Shown in pieces: positions 37,135 through 47,499 of a stretch of DNA of 64,000 nucleotides; the stretch's first letter is position 1; the number at the start of each line of letters is the position of its first letter. The stretch comes from Cotesia glomerata (taxonomy: Eukaryota > Arthropoda > Insecta > Hymenoptera > Braconidae): NCBI RefSeq assembly GCF_020080835.1, contig NC_058160.1, forward strand, positions 10,991,547 to 11,055,546, written 5' to 3'. The position numbers and the translations under genes were made by a program. The notes beneath the pieces were generated by a model, which was not told the DNA's origin, searched no databases, and saw only the letters and a program-made list of their open reading frames with translations.

Positions 37135-38226
37135 CGCATACAATTTAAAAAATAATGTTATACGGTCCCTTTTTTATATTTCCCTTCACTATCGCACTTA
37201 CACACTCAAATATTTACACTTATATTAATGCTCATGTATTTATACATTTTTTTTTATAAATCGTTATTCTTACTATCCATTAATATGCGTCTCATATATT
37301 TATTCACACTAATAGTGTATGGCGTAAAGAGGGAATGAAGAAAAAAAAATAACATAAAAATATATATGTATAAAAAAAAAAAAAAAAAAAAAAATAATGG
37401 TTTATTTTTAGGCGGAGATCATACTGAGGAAAATTTAAAAGCGCGTGCATTACTAACACACGCCACTCTCCATTATCTTGGATTAATTTACCACGCATTT
37501 AGTTATGATGGTTATAAATATTGTTTTTTATTTTTACCATTAAATTTGAAATAGAAGCTAATGTTTTTCTAACCCATACATATTAAACATAGTTTAATGT
37601 CGTTATATATATATATATCATGAAATTATTATTAATTCAACTTGACGAGTATGTTGTTCATTAATAAAAAATTGCAGACAGTATAACTAGTAAAAATAAA
37701 AATAATTATTATTTTTAATGATGTAGTCATTTTTTTTTTAATTATAAATTAAAAAGTGTACTTGACACGTAAATTAAAAATTCATACCGAGCACGTGCAT
37801 TGATTATTTTTTAATTCACGTGCCAACGATTTTCGACTAAAGATAATTATATTTATATTTCATTTCAAAGCACCGAGTAATTAATTTAAATTAATGGCAA
37901 GAGTAGAAGCAAAGTATATCTATATATATAAAGAGTTATTAATTATAATTATGATTATGTATGTAATTATAATATTTTAATGGGGTATAAATAATTAGTG
38001 GTTGAATAAAAATACGAACCTTTAAAAGTCTTCGGAAGTAGGGGCTGCAAGCAGACAATACAACTTTGTGTGCAGTGAAACTGTTACTATCGCAGGCGAG
38101 TGTAACGTCAACAAAGTCCTCTTCATCACGTAAATGCCGAAATGAGCTGAGTATGCTCGAATGGAAATCATTCCATCTGAGCGAGTACTGTTGCTCGCTG
38201 TTTGAGGACGACGAAGAGGCCGCCAT
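25189..38226 (-). CDS. ab: Abrupt, BTB/POZ C2H2 zinc-finger transcription factor (distal-finger isoform)
   Basis: Nuclear regulator; fly abrupt controls dendrite and neuromuscular patterning. Coding exons in transcript order: 38226-38020, 35159-34926, 34755-34546, 34455-34290, 34112-34059 and 26129-25189; about 603 residues. The start ATG sits in GACGCCATGG. The BTB domain (SLRWNDFHSSILSSFRHLRD to KTAQMLQVRGLADV, about residues 10-130) is split after RRLLK. A serine/acidic linker (STGEDSNSASDNDEEMSNN) follows, then HAANQDPNYV and ARRGLDMMRVRATDPRPC leading into two fingers: CPKCGKIYRS..HLEDKH and CVLCGTVAKS..HMSRQH. These fingers and the flanking ISTKDLPVLPMPS are hallmarks of abrupt. An acidic tail (DDEFSDNDEPEALKAE) ends the protein. 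The phases agree at every join. The common part ends in phase 1, ready to accept alternative terminal exons. Confidence 0.93.
27030..27077. repeat. (AAT)n microsatellite
   Basis: About 48 nt of uninterrupted AAT units within the abrupt locus. Confidence 0.9.
27392..27499. mobile_element. 108-bp piggyBac-type MITE
   Basis: Perfect 12-bp terminal inverted repeats CCCTTTAGAGTC and GACTCTAAAGGG are flanked by TTAA on both sides (27388-27391 and 27500-27503). Subterminal ATCTTGAAAC and GTTTCAAGGT also pair. A TTAA target site with CCC-TTT ends is the signature of the piggyBac superfamily. No coding capacity. Confidence 0.75.
27637..28229 (-). CDS. ab: abrupt alternative terminal exon 3 (zinc-finger pair)
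   Basis: The open frame ends at the stop at 27637. The proposed acceptor GTGGTGGTTGCAG puts the exon in phase 1 (two bases completing a codon), matching the common abrupt exons. It encodes a Gly-rich stretch, a His run, an acidic region (DSEDEKEEDEEDDEP), then two C2H2 fingers: CPLCVRSYYDIADMRAHLDHH and CPVVSCAKTFSHPNSVRNHMRVKH, where the second has C-x4-C spacing. An ATG-initiated reading from 28284 is also open, but it is embedded in the locus and has no BTB. I judge it an alternative last exon of abrupt; the exact acceptor is inferred (a second phase-1 AG lies about 30 nt upstream). Confidence 0.7.
28230..29009 (-). other. abrupt intron between terminal exons 2 and 3
   Basis: No exon seen. 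Contains a plus-strand poly(T) tract (poly(A) in the transcript) at about 28388-28416 and a short stretch of more balanced composition at about 28318-28375 that could be conserved regulatory sequence. The end near 29009 is probably the 3' UTR of terminal exon 2. Confidence 0.45.
29010..29365 (-). CDS. ab: abrupt alternative terminal exon 2 (zinc-finger pair)
   Basis: The acceptor CCTGGTTGTAG precedes GATCGGTGATGCC. The two bases GA complete a codon, so the exon is phase 1 like the other terminal exons (118 codons including stop). It encodes SVMPMREDVAMMGVAVTD, then fingers CRYCGRSYSSPSNLRQHVKNVH and CSVCGKRCKTKHYLINHQLQAHG, and ends QQQSGS. The fingers resemble those of fruitless, tramtrack and lola terminal exons more than canonical Abrupt fingers. 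The acceptor is inside a predicted hairpin (see the separate entry). Confidence 0.8.
29350..29484 (-). promoter_or_regulatory. Predicted RNA hairpin masking the 3' splice site of abrupt terminal exon 2
   Basis: In the minus-strand transcript, ATCCTACAACCGGG (plus 29470-29483) is complementary to CCTGGTTGTAGGAT (plus 29363-29376), which contains the AG acceptor. This gives 14 pairs with one G-U wobble. After a small internal loop the adjacent TGCCC and GGGCA add five more pairs. The loop is about 80 nt. The pairing is read directly from the sequence; a role in controlling exon choice is inference. Confidence 0.5.
29485..32549 (-). other. abrupt intron between terminal exons 1 and 2
   Basis: No exon recognised on either strand. 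A plus-strand poly(T) tract lies at about 29591-29610. The plus-strand open frame 31763-32014 has no family resemblance. The segment just below 32550 is probably the 3' UTR of terminal exon 1. Confidence 0.5.
32550..33343 (-). CDS. ab: abrupt alternative terminal exon 1 (poly-Gln, zinc-finger pair)
   Basis: The open frame closes at the stop at 32550 and is open upstream to 33431. The proposed acceptor GGTGGTTCCAG at 33344 gives phase 1, as required to join the common exons; other AGs are possible because the upstream tract is purine-rich. It encodes GRWQPSREDCMDSS, a Gly/Ala-rich part, two glutamine tracts encoded mostly by CAG/CAA, and two C2H2 fingers, CPECGKIYSNNSNLKQHIVNVH and CHVCQKQFKTKQYLQIHLLSMHG. 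The fingers are closest in layout to those of terminal exon 2 (29.4 kb), suggesting duplication of a finger exon. A clear member of the abrupt alternative set, though its 5' boundary is tentative. Confidence 0.7.
34059..34112 (-). CDS. ab: abrupt 54-nt exon before the zinc-finger exons
   Basis: Encodes LMPGPSGIHAANQDPNY, phase 1 to phase 1, with donor GTAAGTC and acceptor TATTACAG. Because it starts and ends in the same phase, it can be included or skipped without changing frame in any isoform. It precedes all four finger exons. Confidence 0.85.
36676..36841. mobile_element. 166-bp Tc1/mariner (pogo-like) MITE
   Basis: Ends CAGTCGACGCTCTCTGTATT and AATACAGAGAGCGTTGACTG, flanked by TA on both sides (36674-36675 and 36842-36843). 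Inside, CTCTCTGTATTTGAC is repeated three to four times on the left side and inverted on the right. A TA duplication with CAGT ends fits the Tc1/mariner superfamily, pogo/Tigger branch. No coding capacity. Confidence 0.75.
37057..37132. repeat. (AT)n microsatellite
   Basis: About 75 nt of alternating AT within the large abrupt intron. Confidence 0.95.
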
Positions 38227-41200
38227 GGCGTCCACCCCCTCGGGACCCACGGCCGAGGGTACCAAAGGTGCTATTGTAAGCGCAGTGGCACCTCACTTCA
38301 ACTACAAATACCACTTTTTTTCTTATTTATTTTATTTTATTTTGGTATATACTTTTTTTTACTCAGTATACTTTTTTATTCTGTATATTTTTTCTGCTCT
38401 TCACTCTAATCACTTTCTACGCGTTTAAACACTTGCTGAAAAAAATTAAAAAAATGAAATCAATGATGTAAATTAAAAAATAACAATATTAATAATAAAT
38501 AAAAATATTTACCTGAATTTTTCAACAAAAATTTCATATCTAAGTCTTGTAAAAAATGTCTTTTGCCCAGTTTTTTAATTGGTTAAATAAATTTAAAAAA
38601 TAATAATTTTATAACTCAAAACATAAATTGTTCTTCAGTCTTGATAAAAATATTCCGCCGCCGCCTGAGATCTTTGTCTTTTACTGAAACAAAAAATAAA
38701 AAATTATTATTAGTTTTTTTTTTTTTCTAAATAATTATTATCTAAAGAACCTTAAGAAGATTAAAATTAAAATTATTTTAAAGCGCCTGGTAAATACAAA
38801 CAGAAGAATGTAAAAAAAAAATACTTATATTACGGGTCCACGGGGGCCCGAAATTCCATGAAATTTTTTTTTGTGTACTTTATTTTTTTAAAGTAAAGAT
38901 GAAATACTGAAAAATGTTGTGCCTGCAAGATGGTGTAGCACATATTGCGCTTTAGCTCGTAAAACGAATGGTCCTTTTTACTCATACTTGTATACTTATA
39001 ATGCTGTACATCTGTACGGTATATCTATGTATTTATTCTTGCTGTGCTTTATCTTTCTCATCTACTCATTCACTCAGTTATATTACTTAGTCACTCAATC
39101 TACGGTCCTTCGTCCCTTACATTACTTAAATTTCGTCCCTAATTTCCTGCCTGACATAAAGAATGCTCGGTTTATACCACGTACCTACTCTCTTTGCGAA
39201 GGGAGTTAAAAAGCCGCCATTGCATTACGTTTTTTATTTCATTTCTAAATATTTACCCTGGGTTGAAAAAAAAAAAAATTATTCTATCTTTTAATTATTT
39301 AGCTTACTCTTGAAACTTTTTTTTTTTCATCCCACTAATTATTATAAAATTTATTTTACTCTGAAAAATAAAAAGATATATCATCGAATAGAGTTTGAGC
39401 CGCAATATGATTTGATAAGAAAATATTACCGGATTAGAGTACTGTTATTTATTTAATATCACGTTATCGATTTCATATTTTCGGTATCGACTAAAAGTAA
39501 TAAATAAATAAATAACAATAAAAAAGTACAATCAGAGTATGTATTAACAATGAATTACATGACAAAAAGACATTCGCGCTGAGTATATTGTATTAGAAAC
39601 ATACAAACGTTTAAATTTCAGACGAATTTATCGATCAAATAACGAACCAGTAAAATAAAACCTACGAGAAAAGAAGAATAGAACAGAATGGCGTAATATA
39701 AGTCTAGTAAACTTTTAAATCGGATTTTATTATTAACCTTTTTATTTTTTTTGTTATCCAACGTCCATTAAAAAATAATTAATTAAATTTTTCTGACATT
39801 TTATAATAGTTTTTAAATAAAATCTCATTATTTATAAATTAAAATACGGACATTGATTATACGTTATCAAAAAAATTCATAACGGGAAGTATGAGTAGAT
39901 AGACGAAAAAAAACGAATATGTGATTGAAATATTTCCACGGTTTTATACAATTAAGATAACAATATGTTTGAATTAAATTATTATCAATTTAATAATATA
40001 TAAAATTCTTTTTATTTTTTTTTAACATTTTGTTTTATCAAACCGTGGAAATCTATTGGTGGAAAAAATTACAAATCAAATTTACTCACGATTGATTTAT
40101 TGATATGCGTGATAAAACGTTGGATAACAATTATTTTAGAACGTAATATGTAATAATAGCAATAACAATTATTGTTATTGTTATTATTATCAATAATAAT
40201 TGATTAATTAGTTATTATTATTAAATAAAAAAAAAAAATTGTTGAGTGACAAATAAGAGCAACACCCGCTTGTACTCAGAGCAAGTAACAGGAAAGCAGA
40301 GAAGAAGCAGTACGTACAGTAGTTAAAGAGTTATATCATACACAATAGAATGTTACAGAAGAGACGAGAAGTGGCGTGCGTGTTTTATTTCACCGAAGAA
40401 GAAGCAGAGCAGTAGCAGCCACCAGCAATGTAACAAATATATGTATATAAATAAATATAATAATAGTAGGAAGAGTATTGTTGTATTGAAGACTGGCATG
40501 AGTATGAGTATGAGATTACTAATGTAGTGTAGCACGTGCGCACGTGAGTAGCCAGATCTTATATATATATGTATACAAAAAGGTTTGGTTGCGTTGTTTG
40601 GCTTGCCCGCGCCGGATTTATTGATCACACACGTCACACGCGATATGACGAATAGGGTATACATTCTACAGTTGAACGAATTTGCTGTCGTTAACAAAAA
40701 ATGCCGAGCCCTTTCTTCCTTAAAACTTGCACTAAAATTTAATTTACCTAAAATATATTTAAAATATAATTAATATAAAAAATAATTACGGTAATAAAAA
40801 AAAATTAGTCTCTATTATTCTATTTACTTTAAAATAAGTGATAATTATATTTAATTGGTAGATTAATTCTAAGAAGAATTGATTCGCGGAAAAAATTAGC
40901 TGGAAATTAAAAACTAACCTGATTGTCGTTGTTAAATATAGAATTATTTATATTTATATTTATATTGTTAAGTTGTTTTGTATTTTCTTATTTATTCCGT
41001 TCCTACGCACTGATTTACATTGAGTGTATTAGCGGTTGTATGTCGAATGCCTATGTAATATAACATAGCCGGTATTTATGGATGTGTAAATGTATGTTGG
41101 TAAAATGTATAGAGTTGTAGAGTGTTATAGGTCGGACTGGCAGTGAACAAGTTTGCGTCCAAGGTCGTGTGTGTCCAGTATTATATCCACCGAACGAAAA

Positions 41201-42231
41201 AGGAAAGAATGAAAAATAGAAGAGTACAAGCGGCAACAGCAGCAGCTACAGAAGCACCAGAATCACCAGTACGTAACAACATCCAAACTTAATAATAATA
41301 TTAAACGAAATAAATTTTAGATTTTAAATTAGTACATATCGGCCGCCGCATCACTGTCTGCAGCTGTAATTGCGTTATATACGTACATTAATAATAAATA
41401 AATTTATTAATACCATACCCACTATTAGTTGATACCACCAATTATTATTTTAATCATCATTGTTCGTATACTATGATGATAATAATATTAATTAGATCAC
41501 GACTCAAAAGTAATTAACAAAAAATTCATTTCTCCAGACAAGGACATTGCAATTAACGTTTACTATCTTCTCGATGAAACAATTAACTTTAACGAACACT
41601 CGGCCTTGCGATTAAACTTAATTAGCATTCAATCAACTCATTAATATAACTAAAAATAAAAAACACGTTAATTATTATTTTTTTAATATTAATGTGTTAA
41701 TTATTAATAGTGAAGAAATAATAAAAAAACATTACCAAAATGTTTTAAAATCCACTTTTTAACATTTGCTCGATACCATTCATACAGTGCATTCATACAA
41801 TTGCTTGGTAAAAATACAAATTGCAATCATCTCCTTGGAAAAATAATAATCAAAACAAATCACAGCACAATTCACAGCTTTTCAATACTAAGAAAAATAA
41901 AATTTAAGTTTACAAGTATAAGCAAAAAGTCACGGGATTTACACGAAAATTAATAAAAAAATAATCTAGTAAATTATTTAAAAATTCACACTTGCACAGT
42001 CGAGCTAAGAAACCGGTACACAGCCACTAATAAATAAATAAATTAAAATATATATTCTTAATTTAATTGAAGAAATAATTTAAAAAATGACAGTTACCAA
42101 AATCAAAAAAATTTTTTTTTTTAATTTCAAGTTAGGACTACCTAGTACAAAGATTCACAGCCATAATTTAATGAGTATGATGCTCAATATATATATTATA
42201 ACAAATATATAAAGAGAACGTACACGAACCT

Positions 42232-42390
42232 GATTGCGGGGCGGCGCACCGAATTATGGGATGGTATGCGCTTTCGACCGTTCGGCGGCTTCAGCTTCGC
42301 TCCCTTCTTCTGTAGTCTCGTTGCCCCCTCTTGATACGTACTACACATATACTCTTCACTCTTCAATACTGCTCGGTACAACTACTCCCC
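42232..42390 (-). other. Candidate non-coding 5' exon of abrupt
   Basis: On the minus strand a locally GC-rich purine-rich stretch ends CCCCGCAATCAG before GTTCGTGTACG, a fair splice donor. The composition differs sharply from the flanks. Strand and position fit a 5' UTR exon of abrupt. There is no transcript support, and the 5' end is not defined. Confidence 0.25.
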
Positions 42391-43207
42391 TCTCTTTACC
42401 ACCCCGCTGGTACACACCGTAGACATCCCCTCTTCGTACTCGCAACTTCTTGCTCTTACTCTTCTATATGTATATTATTATATATTGTACTCGCGCTGAT
42501 ACTCACACAAAAGCACCAGCGCAAAAGACCAACTACTATAAGACTTTACTTCTTTCTTCTCTCGCTCTCACTTCTCTAAAACTAAATGTATGTGTTTGCT
42601 GCTGGATGCTCTTTATCTTGCTCTAGCCGTTTCGGCTAGGCTTTGGATTATTTTTTCCCCTTTACATCCTCAACATCCAGTACTTCCTTCTCTTACCTCA
42701 CTCTTTTGCTTTGCTCTCACATATTCACTTTTACTTTCGGCTTTTATCACACATACGCATTTCCATTACAACGCGCTTCATTAATTTATTATTTCTTCTT
42801 ATGATACTAAAAACAAAAAAAAATTTTTGTTCTATAAAAACAATTAAAATAAACAAAAAAAAATTTAATATACATAATCTAATAATTATTATGTAATTTA
42901 ATTATTGTCACTTAATTAATACTTATTTTAATAAATAAAATTACCTTTAATGTTTTTTTTTAATTTCCAATTTCTTAATTTTGAATTTCCCGCCAAAAAC
43001 TAAAATTTCTTCTTTTTTTTTTTTTATTCTGTGCTGAAATATTGATTAAATATTAATCATTACAATTATCATTACATATATTTTCATATTATATTTTGAT
43101 GTACTCACATTTATTTACAAACTTCTAGAATTTTCACTTCCAGAAAAAGCGCAATTAAAAAATTAAAAAAAAAATAACTTAATTTATAAGAAAAAAGGGT
43201 TGTACAC

Positions 43208-43249
<42 letters not shown>
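43208..43249. repeat. (AAT)n microsatellite
   Basis: About 42 nt of AAT units. A similar shorter tract lies at 44058-44085. Confidence 0.9.
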
Positions 43250-43250
<1 letters not shown>

Positions 43251-43254
43251 TAAC

Positions 43255-43450
43255 GGCGTATATAAATTTGTCGTGGTGCATACTCGCATGCGCTAGCCTC
43301 AGGATCGATAGACGCGACCACCGGGTCCGCGTATTACATGTATGACGTCACACGGGCCTGACAGCTAGCGAAAAGCCGCGATTATTAACGGAGTGTGCCG
43401 AGGGAAACCGAGGGTACGCGAACCGGGTGAAACCATCCCCATACGAGCCT
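43255..43450. promoter_or_regulatory. GC-rich island with CRE, putative Ca-beta and/or abrupt promoter
   Basis: In otherwise AT-rich DNA this stretch is GC-rich with many CpGs. It includes a palindromic CRE TGACGTCA (43343-43350), CCGCGTATTACATG, and repeated GAGGGAAACCGAGGG-type sequence. It lies between the divergent abrupt (minus) and Ca-beta (plus) genes, about 1.4 kb upstream of the first Ca-beta coding exon. A promoter role, and which gene it serves, are inference. Confidence 0.45.
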
Positions 43451-44054
43451 TCTTCCATATCATCCACTATCATAATCGGGGAAAAATAACGTTAACGCAA
43501 ACGCAAACAACCACGACGACATCCTATTCAATGTACTTGTTTTAACGTCACTCATAAACAATTCGTAATCTAAATAACTGCATTATTATTAATATTAACA
43601 TTAGTAGTAACAATAATAACAACAATAAAAATAAAACTAACAATTGTTTATTTCAATAAATATATTTTTTTACGTAGGTAAGGATTTGTCAAAACACGAT
43701 CAACATTACCGGCTGTGTAATTTCAATTCGCAAGATAATGATAAAGTAAATTCTGTTATTTTTTTTTTTTATTTCAAGTGACAAGTGTGTACTCGGCTTA
43801 CAACAATCCAAGTAATTATTATTCATAATAAATAATAACTTAATTTTAAAGATAAATTATAAATTAAAATATAAGAAAACAAAATGGCGGGATATCGTGT
43901 TGATAATTATTAACGGTGAAGATAATATATTATTTTTTCTCTAAATTATAATAATTGTTATTGTTGTTATTATTATTACTGATTTAACGGTTAATTAAAT
44001 ATAATTAAATGTACGTGATACGTATATATTAATTATAATGGTAATAATTAATAA

Positions 44055-44087
<33 letters not shown>

Positions 44088-44789
44088 TTAGATCCGCGAG
44101 ATAATATTAAAAACTCAAGGTGAACAGTGGTGAGTTGATGCATAAAATATAAAATAATAATTATTAATAATAATGACTAACTAGGACAATAAATAAATAA
44201 ATGAATATTAACTATATTATAATAAATTATTAGGTAAATAAATGTCGAGTGTTAAAAAATAGTGATATCGTCGCATTGCCCTGCAGTAGCTGTTGGCGCA
44301 GCTGAGCCAGAGCACACAACTTAGACATCCTATGTCGTACATACACACCTACATCTATATACATTGATACATTGATACCAACAACCAGTAGGGCTCTATA
44401 TATATTGAGGACAACATATACAAGTAAAGGCACGAGGTGAAGTGGGTGGTGTTGAGCTAACACGACCCACAGCCCTACATTTGAGGACAACTAGTGCAAG
44501 CTAACCTTACAATATTATAACGTCTCTGCGCACGATTACATTGCTTACATACATTTTTATACATCAGTCAATTGTGGCAGTATCCGCTGTGTCCTGCTTT
44601 TTTTATGAAAACAAGTGTCACAAGTGAGTTTTGTATCCTGAATTGTCGTCATCACCGCAATAGTACTTGAGGTGTTTTAGCAGATGACAGTTTGAAGAAG
44701 CTGATGTTGGTGAGTTATTGTCATGAAAAATAAAGAACAATTATTAAACTTAATAAATAAATAAATAATAAAAGTGTTTGAAAAACTAA

Positions 44790-45650
44790 GTGGTGACGCG
44801 TAGACGGGAAGAAGAACGTCCCCGCGTGAGCGGTGGCGTGAGAAGTGCTGGAGGTGGACCAGGAGGACGACGAGGTGTCGTGGTGTTTGCAGAATCACCT
44901 GTCAGCTCTTTAGCAGGTGTTCAAAGAGGTTATGGTCCATCAGAGGAGGGAGTGCTCAGGGTAAGATTATCATCGTCGGGATCAAGACACGGTAACTATC
45001 GCTGTGATGTATTGGACTCACCCTCGTCATCACGATCAAACGAGTTCATCGATATACCATATTCATCAGATCGGGTGGGTGTCGTCAGTGTTGGTGTCGG
45101 AAGAACGTCGATTGTGAACAGAGGGTTGCCGGGTGTGGTGCCTTCAGCCCGCGGCCTGGCCGGGAGTCCGGGTGACGACGAGGTCAGTGGAGGATGGAGT
45201 GACCTACGTCGTCATCCCCCGGAACGACTAAGACACGGAGCTGGCGGCGGTAGTAGTTTTGGTACCGAACGGCTGCTTCTCGACTCCGACGACGAGGAAG
45301 AGGAAGAGGAAGACGAGGAACTCCTCGACGAGTACCAGGAAGACCACGCGGAGAAAGAAAAATTCCACCCGGGGGAGCACCTGGAAGTGGAGGCGGAGGA
45401 GAAGCAGCCGGCAATGTCTAGGCAGTCCAACCGGACCACTGAACGGGACTTTAGAGAACGCGATTTTCGGGAACAACGTGGCGATATAAGGGATCGCGGC
45501 GCCGCTTCTGCCCCATCTGGAGACCACAGACCGCTGATTGACGAGCACCTGCCCAGGAGACAACACAGAGACAGAGATCGCGACGCTGATTACGATTATG
45601 AGCACAGTGCTACCGCTGCTACTGCGTCTTCCACTCATACCAATAATCCG
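44790..45650 (+). CDS. Ca-beta: Ca-beta alternative 5' coding exon 1a (long N-terminus)
   Basis: The open frame is clear to the strong donor CCG|GTGAGT at 45651, phase 0. It joins in frame to the common exon at 63485 (THTNNP|GSADSNYS). The protein is Arg/Gly/Ser-rich with an acidic patch (SDDEEEEEEDEELLDEYQED) and an RD-rich end (RDRDRDADYDYEH). The frame has no ATG before 45414; 44790 is only a GTG after a stop at 44787. Either translation starts at 45414 (79 codons here), or the exon continues from an upstream exon through an internal acceptor (CAG at about 44892 or 44916), possibly from a donor GTGAGT at 44711. An internal AGG|GTAAGA near 44961 could be an extra donor. N-terminal variation among calcium channel beta isoforms is well known. 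Confidence 0.65.
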
Positions 45651-47461
45651 GTGAGTTTTTACCATCACTATCATCATCATCATCATCTTCTTAATTTATA
45701 TTTATTTATTTATATTAGACATTTGTATATATTTTAATTTAATTTAATTTAATTTTGTTTAATTGGAGGGCTAGTTTTTGCTAATGCAAGAGTTTGCGGC
45801 TTGATATACGTCCAACGGTTTAGATTGAGAAGAAAAAGACCTGGTTTGTGTAGTGTAGAATGTAGGTCAGTGTATAAGCTTGATGGAGCATTGGAGGTGT
45901 GCGCCTGCTCTGCTGGCTGGTTGCTCCTATCCACCAGAGCAGTGGAGCAAAGGGACAGGATTGGTTCTTCGTCTGTTCGTCGACGGAAGAACGGCCAGCG
46001 GGTTTCCTCTCTCGCACGTGCCCTTTATCATCTTCTTTTTCTTTTTTCCTGCCTTACTTCCATCTTTTTTATATTCCTATATATTTTTATACGTGGATGT
46101 ATATCAATACATACATCCTTGTAAATATATATAGACGTAAACGTATGAGAGCAGACTGCACCTTGACGTCTGCTATTTAATCTACTTGAGTGTTATCCAC
46201 TATTGCCAAGGTTAAGAACGTTTTTTCTTACTTTTATCTGATTCTCTTTGTTTTTCATCCTTGCAAGCCGCTGAAATAGTTTAACTGGTTCCTAGAATCA
46301 TCCAGTTCGCTCTAAGTGCTGTTCAGGCGGATAGAAGCAAGAGCAAGAGACACGAACATGGCTAATCGTCAAAAAGAGTACTATATACTATATTGTGTAT
46401 ACATGGGCTTAGTTGATCTTAGGCGTACTTGCACCTGCGCTTAAAAATAAACTTTTAAAAATTTAAAACGAAACCCTCGGGCAAATTTACAGAATTGCTA
46501 TTATATTATTATATTATATATTTATATATATGTGAAAAGAGAATGGAGAAACGCCCATAAGTCATTTATTTCACGAATTATTATTCCTTTTATTTTATTT
46601 CAATTCGTAGAATTTGTGACTAATAATTTAATTGTATTGAATTTTTATTACTTAAAAAAATTTTTTTTATTTATTTTAGGGTTTCATTTAGCATCTTGAG
46701 GGTGTTTAATTAAAGCTAATTTATTTTGTTGATGGTAAAAGTAACTAATGAGCTGCTGCGGGGATTATTTAATGATACATAAGACATGATCAAATTGCAA
46801 GTTTATTTTTTTGTTCGTATGTATTTAGCATGTATTTATTTATTCGTAGTCTGTGCTGGGTAACTTCGGTGTGTATTATCAATGTGTGCGTATGTGTGTT
46901 GTTTTAAATAAAACCAGTGACGAACAAAGAATTTAAAAGTATAGGTTTATATGTATATATATAGTAAAATTTGGGTATTGTATAAAAAGTAAAATAATAA
47001 AATAAAAAAACCGTTATCTTATAAAATTGACTCTTGAAACTCAGCACTTGTGAAATGAGGATAAAAAAAAAGGTATCCGATGTGATGCGCAAAACCGGTC
47101 TGATGAGGGATAATGAAGTTTAACTTTAATTTTATTTTATTTCATACTTGAGTGCAGTTTGATCATTTTTATTTTCATTTATTTACATATTGTCTAAGTA
47201 TTGTAGTCGATGGGTGAATTTTTATTATTTTATATTTTATTTAACAGATATTTAGTGCGATAGCTTTCACAAGATGACAGCTCGAATTGAATTTTGTGAT
47301 TTCTCAGGACCAGTAATTTTTTTTTTTTTTTTAATCTTTTAAGTTTAACTGACCTGATCCTTATGATCCTGGTCCTTTCTACCGAGCCAGTCATCTCGTC
47401 ATAGTCTTTACCTCGACTTCACTTAAGCTATACAATGTAGCACATAAATATATGTTTTACA

Positions 47462-47499
<38 letters not shown>

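Larger units (their letters stand above)
35160..38019 (-). other. abrupt intron within the BTB domain
   Basis: An intron of about 2.9 kb that splits the BTB domain after RRLLK. It holds a pogo-like MITE (36676-36841) and a long (AT)n tract (37057-37132). No further exon seen. Confidence 0.7.
38227..43250 (-). other. 5' UTR / upstream region of abrupt
   Basis: No coding exon seen on either strand. The sequence upstream of the ATG (38227-38310) is GC-rich and is probably 5' UTR. An inverted pair TTGTTATCCAACGT / ACGTTGGATAACAA (39754-39767, 40117-40130) encloses a second pair TTTCCACGGTTT / AAACCGTGGAAA and may be a decayed element. A candidate non-coding 5' exon lies near 42232-42390. Microsatellite (AAT)n at 43208-43249. 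Confidence 0.45.

Noticed and set aside
45184..45686. Minus-strand Ser/Val-rich open frames opposite Ca-beta exon 1a
   Set aside because: Low-complexity shadows of the acidic and Arg-rich plus-strand frame.
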